Positions 24,100 to 36,213 of a DNA stretch of 64,000 bases are shown piece by piece. Within the stretch, counting starts at the first letter, position 1. Every line of letters begins with the position of its first letter. This DNA is from Sva-25 sp037385685. GTDB lineage: Bacteria; Pseudomonadota; Gammaproteobacteria; Chromatiales; Chromatiaceae. The notes beneath the pieces are model-generated. The model worked only from the letters and a program-made list of their open reading frames with translations, searched no databases and had not been told where the DNA came from. The position numbers and the translations under genes are program-made. Location of the stretch: contig JARRMW010000002.1 in NCBI GenBank assembly GCA_037385685.1, positions 73,388 through 137,387 of the forward strand, read 5' to 3'.

Positions 24100-26104
24100 T
24101 GAGCATCTCTTCTAACTGGTCTTCATGAAGAATCTCGATGCCGAGATCCTGCGCTTTCGCGAGCTTTGAACCGGCTGCTTCACCGGCAACGACGTAATCG
24201 GTCTTTCCGGATACGCTGCCCGCCACCTTCGCACCGAGCGCCTCGAGTTGAGCCTTGATCTGGTCCCGGGGTCGACTCAGCGCACCTGTCAGGACGAAGG
24301 TCTTGCCATCCAGAAGTTGGACTGCCTCTCCCGGCTTTTCAATCGCGGACCAGTGTATCCCCGCTTCGATCAGTCCCTGCAGTACCTCGATATTATGCTC
24401 CTGGCGGAAAAACGAGGCGATGTGCGAGGCGACGATCGGACCGACGTCCGGCGTCTCCTGCAATGCATCCTCGTCGGCCTGCTCGATTGCTTCCAGTGTC
24501 AGGAAATGATTCGCAAGGCTGCGCGCGGTTGCCTCGCCAACCTCGCGAATACCCAGCGCATAGAGAAAACGCGGCAATGTCGTCGACTTGCTTTTCTCGA
24601 GCGCCTTGATCAGGTTCTGCGCCGACTTCTCGCCCATGCGATCGAGGGCCGCAATATCTGTGGCTTTCAGCGAATAGATATCCGCAACTGTCTTGACGAG
24701 CCCGTTTTCATCGAGCTGTTCAACCAGCTTGTCACCGAGTCCCTCGATGTCCATCGCCTTACGGGAGGCAAAATGCTTGATACCCTCCCGGCGCTGGGCG
24801 CTGCAGTAGAGCCCGCCACTACAGCGCGCAACGGCCTCACCCTCCACTCGCAGCACATCCGAGCCACAGACAGGACAGTGCGCAGGCAGTTCCGGCCTCT
24901 TCGCGTTCCCGGGTCGCTTGTCGGGAACCACCTGCACGACCTCGGGGATCACATCACCGGCGCGGCGGATGATAACGGTATCGCCCACCCGCACATCCTT
25001 GCGTTCGATTTCATCCATGTTGTGCAAGGTCGCATTACTGACTGTGACACCGGCAACTGTGACAGGCTTGAGTCGTGCAACAGGCGTGATCGCACCCGTG
25101 CGGCCGACCTGGAACTCGATATCCTCGACAACTGTCAGCTCTTCCTGGGCCGGGAACTTGTGTGCAACAGCCCAGCGCGGCGCACGACTGACGAAGCCGA
25201 GCCTGTCTTGCTCCTCAAAGCTGTCGACCTTGTAGACGACGCCGTCAATCTCGTATGGCAGGCTGTCACGCCGCGCAAGGATATTGGCGTAATACTCCAG
25301 GCACTGCCCGATGCCTTCGAGACACTTCAGTTCAGGCGACACCGGGACACCGATTTCCCTGAGCTGCTGCATCGCTGCCGCATGGCTATCGGCAATCGCC
25401 TCGTCAGTCTCGCCAAGACCATAGGCATAGAATGAAAGTGGACGTTTCGCGGTCAGCCGGGGATCAAGCTGGCGCAGACTGCCTGCAGCGGCATTGCGCG
25501 GGTTGGCGAAAGTCTTGTCTCCGGCCTTGCGCGCTTCGGCATTGAGCTTCTCGAAGCCCGCCTTTGGCATGAAAACCTCACCACGGACCTCGAGCAAGGC
25601 CGGATACTGCTTTCCGAGAAGCCTGAGGGGGATAGCCTCGATAGTGCGCACGTTACTGGTAACGTCCTCGCCCCGCTCACCGTCACCCCGCGTCGCACCC
25701 TGGACAAGTCTGCCGTTTTCATAGCGCAAGCTGATGGCGAGACCATCGAGCTTTGGCTCGGCCGTGTAGACAACCGCCTTGTCAGTTCCGAGACGATCGC
25801 GAACACGTCGGTCGAAATCTGCCAGTTCCTCGTCACTGAAGACATTATCGAGCGAGAGCATGCGTACCGCGTGACGAACCTCCTCGAAGCCCGGCGACGG
25901 CTGGTCGCCAACACGGCGTGTCGGGGAGTCTTCGGTGATGAACTCGGGATGCTGTTGCTCGAGTTGCTGGAGCTCCCGAAAAAGGCGGTCGTATTCTGCA
26001 TCCGGAATCAGCGGAGCATCGAGGACATAGTAGCGGTAATTGTGCAGGCGGATCTGCTCGCGCAGTTCCTCGACCCTGCGCTCAACCTCGCCAGCCTGGC
26101 TCAT
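24086..26104 (-). CDS. ligA: NAD-dependent DNA ligase
   Basis: Seals nicks in DNA during replication and repair using NAD. The 672 residues match LigA, with an Ia domain (HNYRYYVLDAPLIPDAEYDRL), adenylated lysine in the KLDG motif near residue 115, OB fold, four-cysteine zinc finger (CPVCGSDVLRVEGEAVARC and on, about 408-432), helix-hairpin-helix region and a BRCT domain (from about 595, GKTFVLTGALSRPRDQIK). It starts inside the end of zipA by a 4-base ATGA overlap; the zipA-ligA pair is conserved in gammaproteobacteria. Confidence 0.97.
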   Translation of the reverse strand: MSQAGEVERRVEELREQIRLHNYRYYVLDAPLIPDAEYDRLFRELQQLEQQHPEFITEDSPTRRVGDQPSPGFEEVRHAVRMLSLDNVFSDEELADFDRRVRDRLGTDKAVVYTAEPKLDGLAISLRYENGRLVQGATRGDGERGEDVTSNVRTIEAIPLRLLGKQYPALLEVRGEVFMPKAGFEKLNAEARKAGDKTFANPRNAAAGSLRQLDPRLTAKRPLSFYAYGLGETDEAIADSHAAAMQQLREIGVPVSPELKCLEGIGQCLEYYANILARRDSLPYEIDGVVYKVDSFEEQDRLGFVSRAPRWAVAHKFPAQEELTVVEDIEFQVGRTGAITPVARLKPVTVAGVTVSNATLHNMDEIERKDVRVGDTVIIRRAGDVIPEVVQVVPDKRPGNAKRPELPAHCPVCGSDVLRVEGEAVARCSGGLYCSAQRREGIKHFASRKAMDIEGLGDKLVEQLDENGLVKTVADIYSLKATDIAALDRMGEKSAQNLIKALEKSKSTTLPRFLYALGIREVGEATARSLANHFLTLEAIEQADEDALQETPDVGPIVASHIASFFRQEHNIEVLQGLIEAGIHWSAIEKPGEAVQLLDGKTFVLTGALSRPRDQIKAQLEALGAKVAGSVSGKTDYVVAGEAAGSKLAKAQDLGIEILHEDQLEEMLNAIE

Positions 26105-26832
26105 GCCGTCTGGGCCGCATAGGAATTCGCCAGGTTCTGCAGGTCAGTAAATGTCTCTTCCGATAGCGGCTGGTGCTGGCTGTCAAGAAGCTTGCCATCC
26201 AGCTGTACAGCGAGCTGCTGGGCCGTTTCATACATGTCTTCAAGGATTTCGCTACCGGTCCGCACAGAAGGAAGTCGGCCAAAGAGCGTCAGACCGGACG
26301 TCGTGAAACGCGACATATCCTGGATCGGGAAGGTGCCGGGCTCGACCATACTGGCAACCGTGAAGAGAATATGTTCCTGCTTTTCGTCATAACGGTAGAA
26401 GACATCCATCGGTCCCGGAACAAGATTCAATGAACGCATCGCGCTCATGATGGCATCGCCACTGAAATATTTCTTGTTGGAAGCGATGCTGAGAATCAGG
26501 ATGGTGTCGTTGCGCTGCTGGCTGTGCGTATCCGGTTCCGGCTCCAGGTCATCCTCGGCAAAGAGCACAGGTTCAGGCTGCTGATCCGGGCGTTCCTCGA
26601 AATGCGGTGTTGCTGCCTGGATGTAGGGAATACTTTTCTCGCGGCTGGTGACCAGTTCGTCGAGTTCGTTGATCTGGTCAGTCAAGGAATCCGGGTCGTC
26701 GAATGCCTCGCTGTGTTCGCGCTTTTTGTGAGAAGCCGGACGGGTTCGCTTGTGACGTTCCCAAAGGTAAACGGCTGCGATGAACAGCAGTCCAAGAACC
26801 AGTATCAGGAGCCGTAATTCACCGGAAGTCAT
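26101..26832 (-). CDS. zipA: Cell division protein ZipA
   Basis: Inner-membrane protein that tethers FtsZ to the membrane. The 243 residues begin with one helix (residues 7-23), followed by a basic and acidic linker, and end with the ZipA C-terminal domain (about 107-240), where LILSIASNKKYFSGDAIMSA starts the FtsZ-binding sheet and GPMDVFYRYD follows. It lies between smc and ligA, gap 20 bases after smc, as in other gammaproteobacteria. Confidence 0.93.
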   Translation of the reverse strand: MTSGELRLLILVLGLLFIAAVYLWERHKRTRPASHKKREHSEAFDDPDSLTDQINELDELVTSREKSIPYIQAATPHFEERPDQQPEPVLFAEDDLEPEPDTHSQQRNDTILILSIASNKKYFSGDAIMSAMRSLNLVPGPMDVFYRYDEKQEHILFTVASMVEPGTFPIQDMSRFTTSGLTLFGRLPSVRTGSEILEDMYETAQQLAVQLDGKLLDSQHQPLSEETFTDLQNLANSYAAQTA

Positions 26833-26852
26833 CTCGATCCTCTACGAGTCTG

Positions 26853-30350
<3,498 letters not shown>

Positions 30351-30547
30351 GGGGCGCTAGGATACTGAAGAAACGGCAACTCGTCTATGCTCGAATTATT
30401 CTCGATTAATTATTTATCTTATTGTTTTTTATTGTTTTATTATTTCTTGCTGCAGGCCGATTACCAACCGTTGGCGAGACCTTTTACACCTCCCCTCAAA
30501 AGGACTGTTCAATTCCGCGTCAACAGGTCCCGGAAAGGCTTTTCACG

Positions 30548-30553
30548 TATAAT
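30548..30553 (+). promoter_or_regulatory. Possible -10 element of queF
   Basis: TATAAT, 40 bases before the queF start. No good -35 is found at the usual spacing (AGGTCC at 30525), and no preQ1-riboswitch-like structure is visible in this leader. Confidence 0.4.
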
Positions 30554-30593
30554 AACTCCCTGTTTTTCACGACACGCCCTGATCCAGATACTC

Positions 30594-30983
30594 ATGTCCA
30601 CAAAACCAAGCAAAGCGCTGGAAACGTTCGACAATCCCCGACCCGAAATCGACTACACCATCCGCATACGGATACCGGAATTCACCTGTCTCTGCCCCAA
30701 GACAGGACAACCCGATTTCGCTGAACTTCTGCTGGAGTATGTGCCGGATAACAAGTGCGTCGAACTCAAGTCGCTCAAGCTCTACATCTGGTCCTTCCGT
30801 GAACAGGGCGCTTTCCATGAAGCCGTCACGAACGAGATGCTCGCCGACCTTGTGCAGGCAACCAGTCCCAGGTTCATGCGCCTGACGGCCGACTTCAACG
30901 TACGCGGCGGTATCTATACCAAGGTTGTTGCAGAGCACCGCGATCCGGCGTGGACGCCCCCTCTCAAGGTCGAACTTCCCTGA
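30594..30983 (+). CDS. queF: NADPH-dependent 7-cyano-7-deazaguanine reductase
   Basis: Reduces preQ0 to preQ1 with NADPH in the queuosine pathway for tRNA; cytosolic. The 129 residues are the short, single-domain (YkvM) type. FTCLCPKTGQPDFAE (residues 27-41) holds the catalytic Cys that forms a thioimide with the nitrile, and LKSLKLYIWSFREQGAFHE (about 60-78) holds the conserved E/F-x-x-H region. ATG 30594 is chosen because the upstream open frame is AT-rich and not coding. Divergent from smc. Confidence 0.95.
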   Translation: MSTKPSKALETFDNPRPEIDYTIRIRIPEFTCLCPKTGQPDFAELLLEYVPDNKCVELKSLKLYIWSFREQGAFHEAVTNEMLADLVQATSPRFMRLTADFNVRGGIYTKVVAEHRDPAWTPPLKVELP

Positions 30984-31039
30984 GGTTCTGAATCGCTCTG
31001 CGATGACCTCATCTGATACGCGCGTCGGCGCGCACCCGA

Positions 31040-31065
31040 GTGACTTTTGTTCCGGCAAAAGTCAC
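31040..31065. repeat. Perfect 10-bp hairpin
   Basis: GTGACTTTTG (31040-31049) and CAAAAGTCAC (31056-31065) with loop TTCCGG. About 55 bases after queF; no T-run follows, though it may still help end queF transcription. Confidence 0.6.
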
Positions 31066-31283
31066 CAAAACCATTCGCTCTGCAGTGCAGGGATGCACAA
31101 ATGCCGCGATGCCAGGAAGGCGAAGAGCGGCCGACGCACAACCCTTCGGGTTTCCTCGCGTACTAGGTCAAACAGGCGAGGCCGTAAACTCGCTACGCTC
31201 AGACATACGGCCTCTTATTTCCTGTTTGCCCTGTGCCGCTCGGTTGCGCGTAAGTCGCAGTTGGCGAACGGCTAAGCCCTGCT

Positions 31284-31308
31284 TGTAGGAGCCCGCACCG
31301 CGGGCGAA
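31284..31308. repeat. REP-like palindrome
   Basis: TGTAGGAGCCCGC followed by ACC and GCGGGCGAA: a 6-bp G+C stem with the GTAGGAG head typical of bacterial REP elements handled by RAYT transposases. Only one copy is in this window. Confidence 0.55.
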
Positions 31309-31370
31309 TTCTTCGACGAGAGGGCTCGGCTTCTACAGATGAGCCTGAAAAGCAGGAAATCTTCCCCCTT

Positions 31371-31487
31371 CTAACGCGTCGAGCATCGCGTTCTCTGACA
31401 GGAGGCAAGCGAGGCGTGTCTGAGCGTAGCGAGTTGGCGAGCGCCTGTCAGGGACGCGAAGCGCAGAGAAGCCGCAGGCCGCGTTAG
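31371..31487. repeat. Nested inverted repeats
   Basis: CTAACGCG (31371-31378) pairs with CGCGTTAG (31480-31487), and inside it CTGACAGG (31395-31402) pairs with CCTGTCAG (31444-31451). The enclosed GC-rich sequence has further short self-complementary stretches, so the whole may fold as one branched structure. Confidence 0.5.
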
Positions 31488-31506
31488 CAGGGTGCCCTTT
31501 CTTTTG

Positions 31507-31540
31507 CTGACTTTTCTTTGGGCACGCAAAGAAAAGTCAG
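31507..31540. repeat. Perfect 14-bp hairpin
   Basis: CTGACTTTTCTTTG (31507-31520) and CAAAGAAAAGTCAG (31527-31540) with loop GGCACG. The longest perfect stem in the island; it lies about 108 bases past the end of the ABC permease gene, which is read towards it. Confidence 0.65.
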
Positions 31541-31647
31541 GTGTCGCGGCGCACCCGCCGTTATCAAAATAAAGTCTGCGCGCAGACGCGCGCATCAAAA
31601 TCCATCATCGCAAAGCGACACATAATCAAAGCTCAGGAAAAGAAAAA

Positions 31648-32421
31648 TCAGGTTCTTAACCCTATTCCCCGATCGAGCAGATACAGACTCAAACCACCCA
31701 GGACCAGGATAAATCCCATGATGATCCCGAGCGCAACGGCGAGGTTGATATCAGAAACACCGAGCAGACCGTAGCGAAAGGCATTCACCATGTAGAGCAC
31801 CGGATTCGCAAGCGAGACTTTCTGCCAGAACTCCGGCAACAGCTGGATCGAATAGAAAACACCGCCGAGATAGGTCAGCGGGGTGAGCACGAATGTCGGC
31901 ACGATGGAAATATCGTCAAAACTTTTCGCATAGACAGCATTGATAAAGCCAGCGAGCGAAAAGAGGATCGAGGTCAGGATAAACACAGCGAGCGAAACCG
32001 TGAAGCTGTGAATCCTGATGTCCGCAAAGAAAATGGCCACGAGGGTCACAAGCACCCCGACTGTCAGGCCACGTGCAACCCCCCCGCCGACATAACCGGC
32101 CAGGATGACCCAGTTCGGCACCGGACTCGTCAGCAGCTCCTCGATGTTACGCATGTACTTGGCCTGAAAAAAGCTGGAGACGACATTGGCGTAAGAGTTG
32201 GTGATCACGGCCATGAGAATCAGGCCCGGGACGATGAAATCGATGTAGCTGAAGCCTTCCATCTCGCCAATGCGCTCACCGATGAGCTGCCCGAAAATGA
32301 TGAAATAGAGCGCCATGGTCATGGCAGGTGGTACGACAGTCTGGCCCCAGATGCGTATGAAGCGCAGAAACTCCTTGATGATGATGGTCTGGAAAGGCGT
32401 CCGGATATTGACGTTACGCAT
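31648..32421 (-). CDS. yadH: ABC-2 permease, YadH-like
   Basis: A 257-residue inner-membrane permease with six helices. MALYFIIFGQLIGERIGEM, GFSYIDFIVPGLI and GYVGGGVARGLTVGVLVTL match E. coli YadH closely, as does FVLTPLTYLGGVFYS in the second half. The transported substrate of YadGH is not established. It overlaps the ATPase gene upstream by 8 bases. Confidence 0.9.
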   Translation of the reverse strand: MRNVNIRTPFQTIIIKEFLRFIRIWGQTVVPPAMTMALYFIIFGQLIGERIGEMEGFSYIDFIVPGLILMAVITNSYANVVSSFFQAKYMRNIEELLTSPVPNWVILAGYVGGGVARGLTVGVLVTLVAIFFADIRIHSFTVSLAVFILTSILFSLAGFINAVYAKSFDDISIVPTFVLTPLTYLGGVFYSIQLLPEFWQKVSLANPVLYMVNAFRYGLLGVSDINLAVALGIIMGFILVLGGLSLYLLDRGIGLRT

Positions 32422-33337
32422 CTGTATTCACCGACGCAGTTTTTTCGAGGAAGAGCTGTTCGAGACGATTCTGCTTGTTACGCATGCTCGAAACCCTGAT
32501 TCCTTTCCCAGCCAGCCTGGCAAAGAGTTCGCTGAGTCCGTTTTCCTTCTTTACGAGCACCTCGAGGGTTATGTCATCGCGCTGTCGTATCTCGTAGCCA
32601 TCGACAAGCAACGGCTCTTTGAGTGGCTGATCAAGATTGAGCACATAGACTTCCTGATGCAGTTGGGAGAGCAGCTTGTGCATGGTACTCATCTCAGCGA
32701 TGCGTCCATCGTTGATGATGGCGATGTTTCGGCAGAGGTTTTCCGCCTCCTCGAGATAGTGCGTCGTGAGTATGATGGTCGTGCCGCGAGTGTTGATTTC
32801 AGTGAGAAACTCCCACATGGAACGGCGGATCTCGATATCCACGCCGGCCGTCGGCTCATCAAGAATCAGCAGCCTCGGCTCATGCATGAGTGCGCGCGCG
32901 ATCATCATGCGGCGCTTCATCCCCCCGGAGAGTTCCCGTGCCTGGCTGCGTCGCTTGTCCCACAGTTCCAGCAGCATCAGGAGTTCTTCGGCACGCATGC
33001 GCGCCTGACGACGTGGAATGCTCTGGTAACCGGCCTGGTTAATGAGAATCTCCTCGACCGGCTCCCACTGGTTGAAATTGAACTCTTGCGGAACCAGCCC
33101 GATGTGACGCTTGACTGCCATCGGGTTCATATCGAGATCGTCACCGAAAACCTCGACGCGTCCGCCACTCTTGTTGACGAGAGAACAGATGATGCCGATT
33201 GCCGTGGACTTGCCGGCACCGTTAGGCCCCAGCAACGCAAAGAAATCCCCCTCTTCGACATCGAGATTGATTCCCTTGAGGGCATGGTGACCGTTCCGGT
33301 AGGTTTTTTCGAGGTTCTGGATCGACAGTGCAAGCAT
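32414..33337 (-). CDS. yadG: ABC transporter ATPase, YadG-like
   Basis: A 307-residue ATPase matching E. coli YadG along its length. It has GPNGAGKSTAIGI near residue 40, LGLVPQEFNFN-type Q-loop (HIGLVPQEFNFNQWEP) near 85, signature LSGGMKRRMMIARALMHEP near 140, Walker B LLILDEPTAGVDIE and switch TTHYLEEAENLCRN. Start ATG 33337 aligns with E. coli; the frame also opens at TTG 33364, and AAAGGAGAG lies 15 bases before the ATG, farther than usual. Partner of the downstream permease. Confidence 0.9.
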   Translation of the reverse strand: MLALSIQNLEKTYRNGHHALKGINLDVEEGDFFALLGPNGAGKSTAIGIICSLVNKSGGRVEVFGDDLDMNPMAVKRHIGLVPQEFNFNQWEPVEEILINQAGYQSIPRRQARMRAEELLMLLELWDKRRSQARELSGGMKRRMMIARALMHEPRLLILDEPTAGVDIEIRRSMWEFLTEINTRGTTIILTTHYLEEAENLCRNIAIINDGRIAEMSTMHKLLSQLHQEVYVLNLDQPLKEPLLVDGYEIRQRDDITLEVLVKKENGLSELFARLAGKGIRVSSMRNKQNRLEQLFLEKTASVNTDA

Positions 33338-33360
33338 GGTCCGGTCCGTTCTCTCCTTTG

Positions 33361-33693
33361 TCAACCGAGTTTCACGGCGGTGCCTGCCGCCGTTACCATG
33401 AGCATGCCGCCATTCTCGCCGAGGGTCTCATAGTCGATATCGACACCGACGATTGCATCCGCGCCCCGTTCGATGGCCTGCTCGCGCATCTCCTCGAAGG
33501 CGTGCTCGCGGGCTTTTCGCAACTCTTTCTCGTAGGCGCCGGCACGGCCTCCGACGATGTCACGGATACCGGCGAAAAAATCACGCACGATGTTGGCGCC
33601 GAGAATTGCCTCACCGGTCACGATGCCGTTGTACTCCCGGATGCTGTATCCCTCGAGAGTATGCGTCGTCGAGATGATCAATGATTTCTCCAT
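33361..33693 (-). CDS. ybjQ: YbjQ-family (UPF0145) protein
   Basis: A 110-residue cytosolic protein of unknown function, thought to form a pentamer. Family marks are STTHTLEGYSIREYNGIVTGEAILGAN at the start (read in parts: STTHTLEGY and GIVTGEAILG), then GRAGAYEKELRKAREHA and GADAIVGVDIDYE. The start is ATG 33691-33693, not the farther upstream ATG. It precedes yadG by 23 bases and may be cotranscribed with it; no functional link is known. Confidence 0.9.
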   Translation of the reverse strand: MEKSLIISTTHTLEGYSIREYNGIVTGEAILGANIVRDFFAGIRDIVGGRAGAYEKELRKAREHAFEEMREQAIERGADAIVGVDIDYETLGENGGMLMVTAAGTAVKLG

Positions 33694-33762
33694 TCTGCAA
33701 AATGCGTGCGACAGTATAGCGCCTGCGGTTTGTAGCAACAGGCAACATAAGTGCCAGGCGGG

Positions 33763-34560
33763 TCAGGAAAAGAGTTCTGCGAGTTTTGCGCCAGGGTCGT
33801 CGGAGCGCATGAAGGCTTCACCAACGAGGAAGGCATTGACATCATGCTCGCGCATCAGGCGCACGTCGCCCGGCGTATGTATACCGCTCTCTGTGACGAC
33901 GACACGATCCTGCGGTATACGATCGAGAAGAGAAAGTGTGGTTTCAAGACTCACATCGAAAGTGCGCAAATTGCGATTATTGATACCCACGAGACGATTA
34001 TCAGCAGCAAGAGCGCGTTCAAGTTCGGCAGCATCATGCACCTCGATGAGAACGTCCATACCCAGTTCATGCGCCAGGTCATTGAGCTCCAGCATCCGTG
34101 CATCCTCCAGACAGGAGACGATCAGCAGGATACAGTCGGCATTGATCGCGCGCGCCTCGTAGACCTGGTATGGATCAACAATGAAATCCTTGCGGATGAC
34201 AGGCAGACTGCAAGCGGCCCTGGCCTCCTGCAGATAGGCATCACTCCCCTGAAAGAAATCCGTGTCGGTCAGCACCGAAAGGCAGGCAGCCCCATTGGCC
34301 GCGTAGCTGCGCGCAATGTCGGCTGGACGGAAATCCCCGCGCAGCACGCCTTTGGAGGGCGATGCCCTCTTGATCTCAGCAATGACGCCTGACTTTCCGG
34401 CATCGATCTTCGCCTGGATGGCATCTGCAAAGCCACGCGGGGCATCGGCAAGCTTAAGCCTGGCTTTCAGATCATCCATGGGCACCGAGGCGCTGCGCGC
34501 TGCAATCTCCTCGAGCTTGCGCGCAACAATCTTTTTCAGGATATCCGGTGTCTCGTTCAT
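33763..34560 (-). CDS. trpC: Indole-3-glycerol-phosphate synthase
   Basis: Closes the indole ring in tryptophan synthesis by decarboxylating 1-(2-carboxyphenylamino)-1-deoxyribulose phosphate; cytosolic TIM barrel. The 265 residues are the single-function form without TrpF. AEIKRASPSKG (about residues 58-68) carries the catalytic Lys, RKDFIVDPYQV near 122 the second, and VGINNRNLRTFDVSL near 188 with TESGIHTPGDV the phosphate site. It overlaps trpD by 4 bases. Confidence 0.96.
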   Translation of the reverse strand: MNETPDILKKIVARKLEEIAARSASVPMDDLKARLKLADAPRGFADAIQAKIDAGKSGVIAEIKRASPSKGVLRGDFRPADIARSYAANGAACLSVLTDTDFFQGSDAYLQEARAACSLPVIRKDFIVDPYQVYEARAINADCILLIVSCLEDARMLELNDLAHELGMDVLIEVHDAAELERALAADNRLVGINNRNLRTFDVSLETTLSLLDRIPQDRVVVTESGIHTPGDVRLMREHDVNAFLVGEAFMRSDDPGAKLAELFS

Positions 34561-35585
34561 TCGGGCTGTTTGAAACTGCGGGTAAGCTCGACCAGCTGCC
34601 GGAGTTTCTCCCTGGCCTTGCCGCTGGCAATGGCGTCAGCAGCCAAGGCAACACCCTGATCCAGCGAGAGCGCAACGCCCGCTGTATAAATGGCTGCACC
34701 GGCATTCAGGCAAACGATATCGCGTGCCGGACCCGGGCGGTTATCCAGGACCTCGTTGATGATGCGCAGGCTGTCCTCCACGCTGTCTGCCCTGATCGTG
34801 TCGAGCGAGGCGCGCTTCATGCCAAAATCTCCGGGACGAATCTTGTATTCGCGAATCTGGCCGTTTTTGAGTTCAGCGACCCAGGTCTTGCGGTTGATAC
34901 TGATCTCGTCGAGGCCGTCTTTTGCGTGCACAACCATGACATGGCTGCTGTCGAGTTTCTTGAGCACCTTCGCCATCGGCTTGACGAGCTCTCTCGAAAA
35001 GACACCGAGCACCTGGTTGGGCGCTCCTGCAGGGTTCGTCAGGGGACCAAGGACGTTGAAGATGGTGCGCACCCCCATTTCCCTGCGCGGGCCAATGGCG
35101 TGTTTCATGGCTCCATGATGCGCCGGTGCGAACATGAAACCGATACCGACCTCCTCGAGGCAACGGCTGACATGTCCCGGAGTGATATCGAGCTGTACGC
35201 CTGCGGCCTCGAGCACGTCGGCACTACCCGATTTCGAGGAGATCGAGCGGTTGCCGTGTTTCGCAACACGCGCGCCAGCGCCTGCTGCGACAAAAGCGCT
35301 CGCAGTCGAGATGTTGAAGGTACCCGAGGCATCACCGCCCGTCCCGCAGGTATCAACGAGGTGTTCCGGCCAGCTGGCGACTTTTTCGGCGAGTTCCCGC
35401 ATGACGCGTGCAGCAGCGGTTATCTCGTTGACAGTTTCACCCTTCATACGCAGGCCAACAAGAAAACCGCCGATCTGTGCCGGAGTCGCACCACCTGTCA
35501 TGATGGTTCGCATTACTCCGGCCATCTGCTCCTGGTCGAGGTCGGTTTTGTTGATGACCATGTTGATCGCGTCTGGCATTTCCAT
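34557..35585 (-). CDS. trpD: Anthranilate phosphoribosyltransferase
   Basis: Attaches phosphoribose to anthranilate in tryptophan synthesis. The 342 residues match the family. VDTCGTGGDASGTFNISTA (about 78-96) binds the pyrophosphate of PRPP, KHGNRSISSKSGSADVLEAAG follows with the anthranilate site (KHGN, SSKSGS), and NVLGPLTNPAG near 160 is conserved. It is third in trpE-trpG-trpD-trpC, 42 bases after trpG. Confidence 0.96.
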   Translation of the reverse strand: MEMPDAINMVINKTDLDQEQMAGVMRTIMTGGATPAQIGGFLVGLRMKGETVNEITAAARVMRELAEKVASWPEHLVDTCGTGGDASGTFNISTASAFVAAGAGARVAKHGNRSISSKSGSADVLEAAGVQLDITPGHVSRCLEEVGIGFMFAPAHHGAMKHAIGPRREMGVRTIFNVLGPLTNPAGAPNQVLGVFSRELVKPMAKVLKKLDSSHVMVVHAKDGLDEISINRKTWVAELKNGQIREYKIRPGDFGMKRASLDTIRADSVEDSLRIINEVLDNRPGPARDIVCLNAGAAIYTAGVALSLDQGVALAADAIASGKAREKLRQLVELTRSFKQPE

Positions 35586-35627
35586 CTTGCTCTACCCCGG
35601 TGGTGCCGGGTCCTCATCTGGTACTTG

Positions 35628-36209
35628 TTATGTCTGCTTCAGGAAGTTCTCGAGCAGGTCGTGACCATGCTGCGTCAGAATCGACTCCGGGTGGAACTGT
35701 ACGCCCTGGATCGGGAACTCACGATGACGGACCCCCATGATCTCATGCATTTCCCCGTTTTCGGTCCGGGTCCAGGCCGTGATCTCGAGAGAATCGGGAA
35801 TCGTCTCTTTTTCGATAACGAGTGAATGGTATCGCGTTGCCTCAAAGGGATCAGGCAGCCCGCTGAAGACGCCACAATTGGCATGGTACACGGGTGAGGT
35901 CTTGCCGTGCATGACCGCTTCGGCGCGTACAACCCTGCCACCAAATGCCTGACCAATGGACTGATGGCCCAGACAGACGCCAAGGATCGGTATCTTACCT
36001 GCGAAATGGCTGATCGCCTCGACAGAGACGCCGGCTTCGAGCGGCGTACAGGGCCCCGGCGAGATCACCAGGTAGTCGGGCTGAAGGGCAGCGATTTGAT
36101 CGATTGTGATCTCGTCGTTGCGGTGAACGCGCACGTCTGCGCCAAGCTCGCCGAAATACTGGACCAGGTTGAAGGTAAATGAGTCGTAGTTGTCGATCAT
36201 CAGCAGCAT
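35628..36209 (-). CDS. trpG: Anthranilate synthase glutamine amidotransferase subunit
   Basis: Releases ammonia from glutamine for TrpE; may also serve 4-amino-4-deoxychorismate synthase. The 193 residues form a class I amidotransferase with catalytic Cys in LGVCLGHQSIGQAFGG near residue 79, and His/Glu in GVQFHPESIL near 170. NYDSFTFNLVQYFGELG at the start is typical of TrpG/PabA. It starts 4 bases after trpE ends; there is no fusion to trpD as in some enterics. Confidence 0.94.
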   Translation of the reverse strand: MLLMIDNYDSFTFNLVQYFGELGADVRVHRNDEITIDQIAALQPDYLVISPGPCTPLEAGVSVEAISHFAGKIPILGVCLGHQSIGQAFGGRVVRAEAVMHGKTSPVYHANCGVFSGLPDPFEATRYHSLVIEKETIPDSLEITAWTRTENGEMHEIMGVRHREFPIQGVQFHPESILTQHGHDLLENFLKQT

Positions 36210-36213
36210 CGGC

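Larger units (their letters stand above)
30984..31647. other. Gene-free island rich in hairpins
   Basis: 664 bases between queF and the ABC permease gene. It holds a 10-bp hairpin at 31040-31065, a REP-like palindrome at 31284-31308, nested inverted repeats at 31371-31487 and a perfect 14-bp hairpin at 31507-31540. No frame in it looks coding. It resembles multi-copy non-coding elements of other gammaproteobacteria, but only one copy is in this window. Confidence 0.6.
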
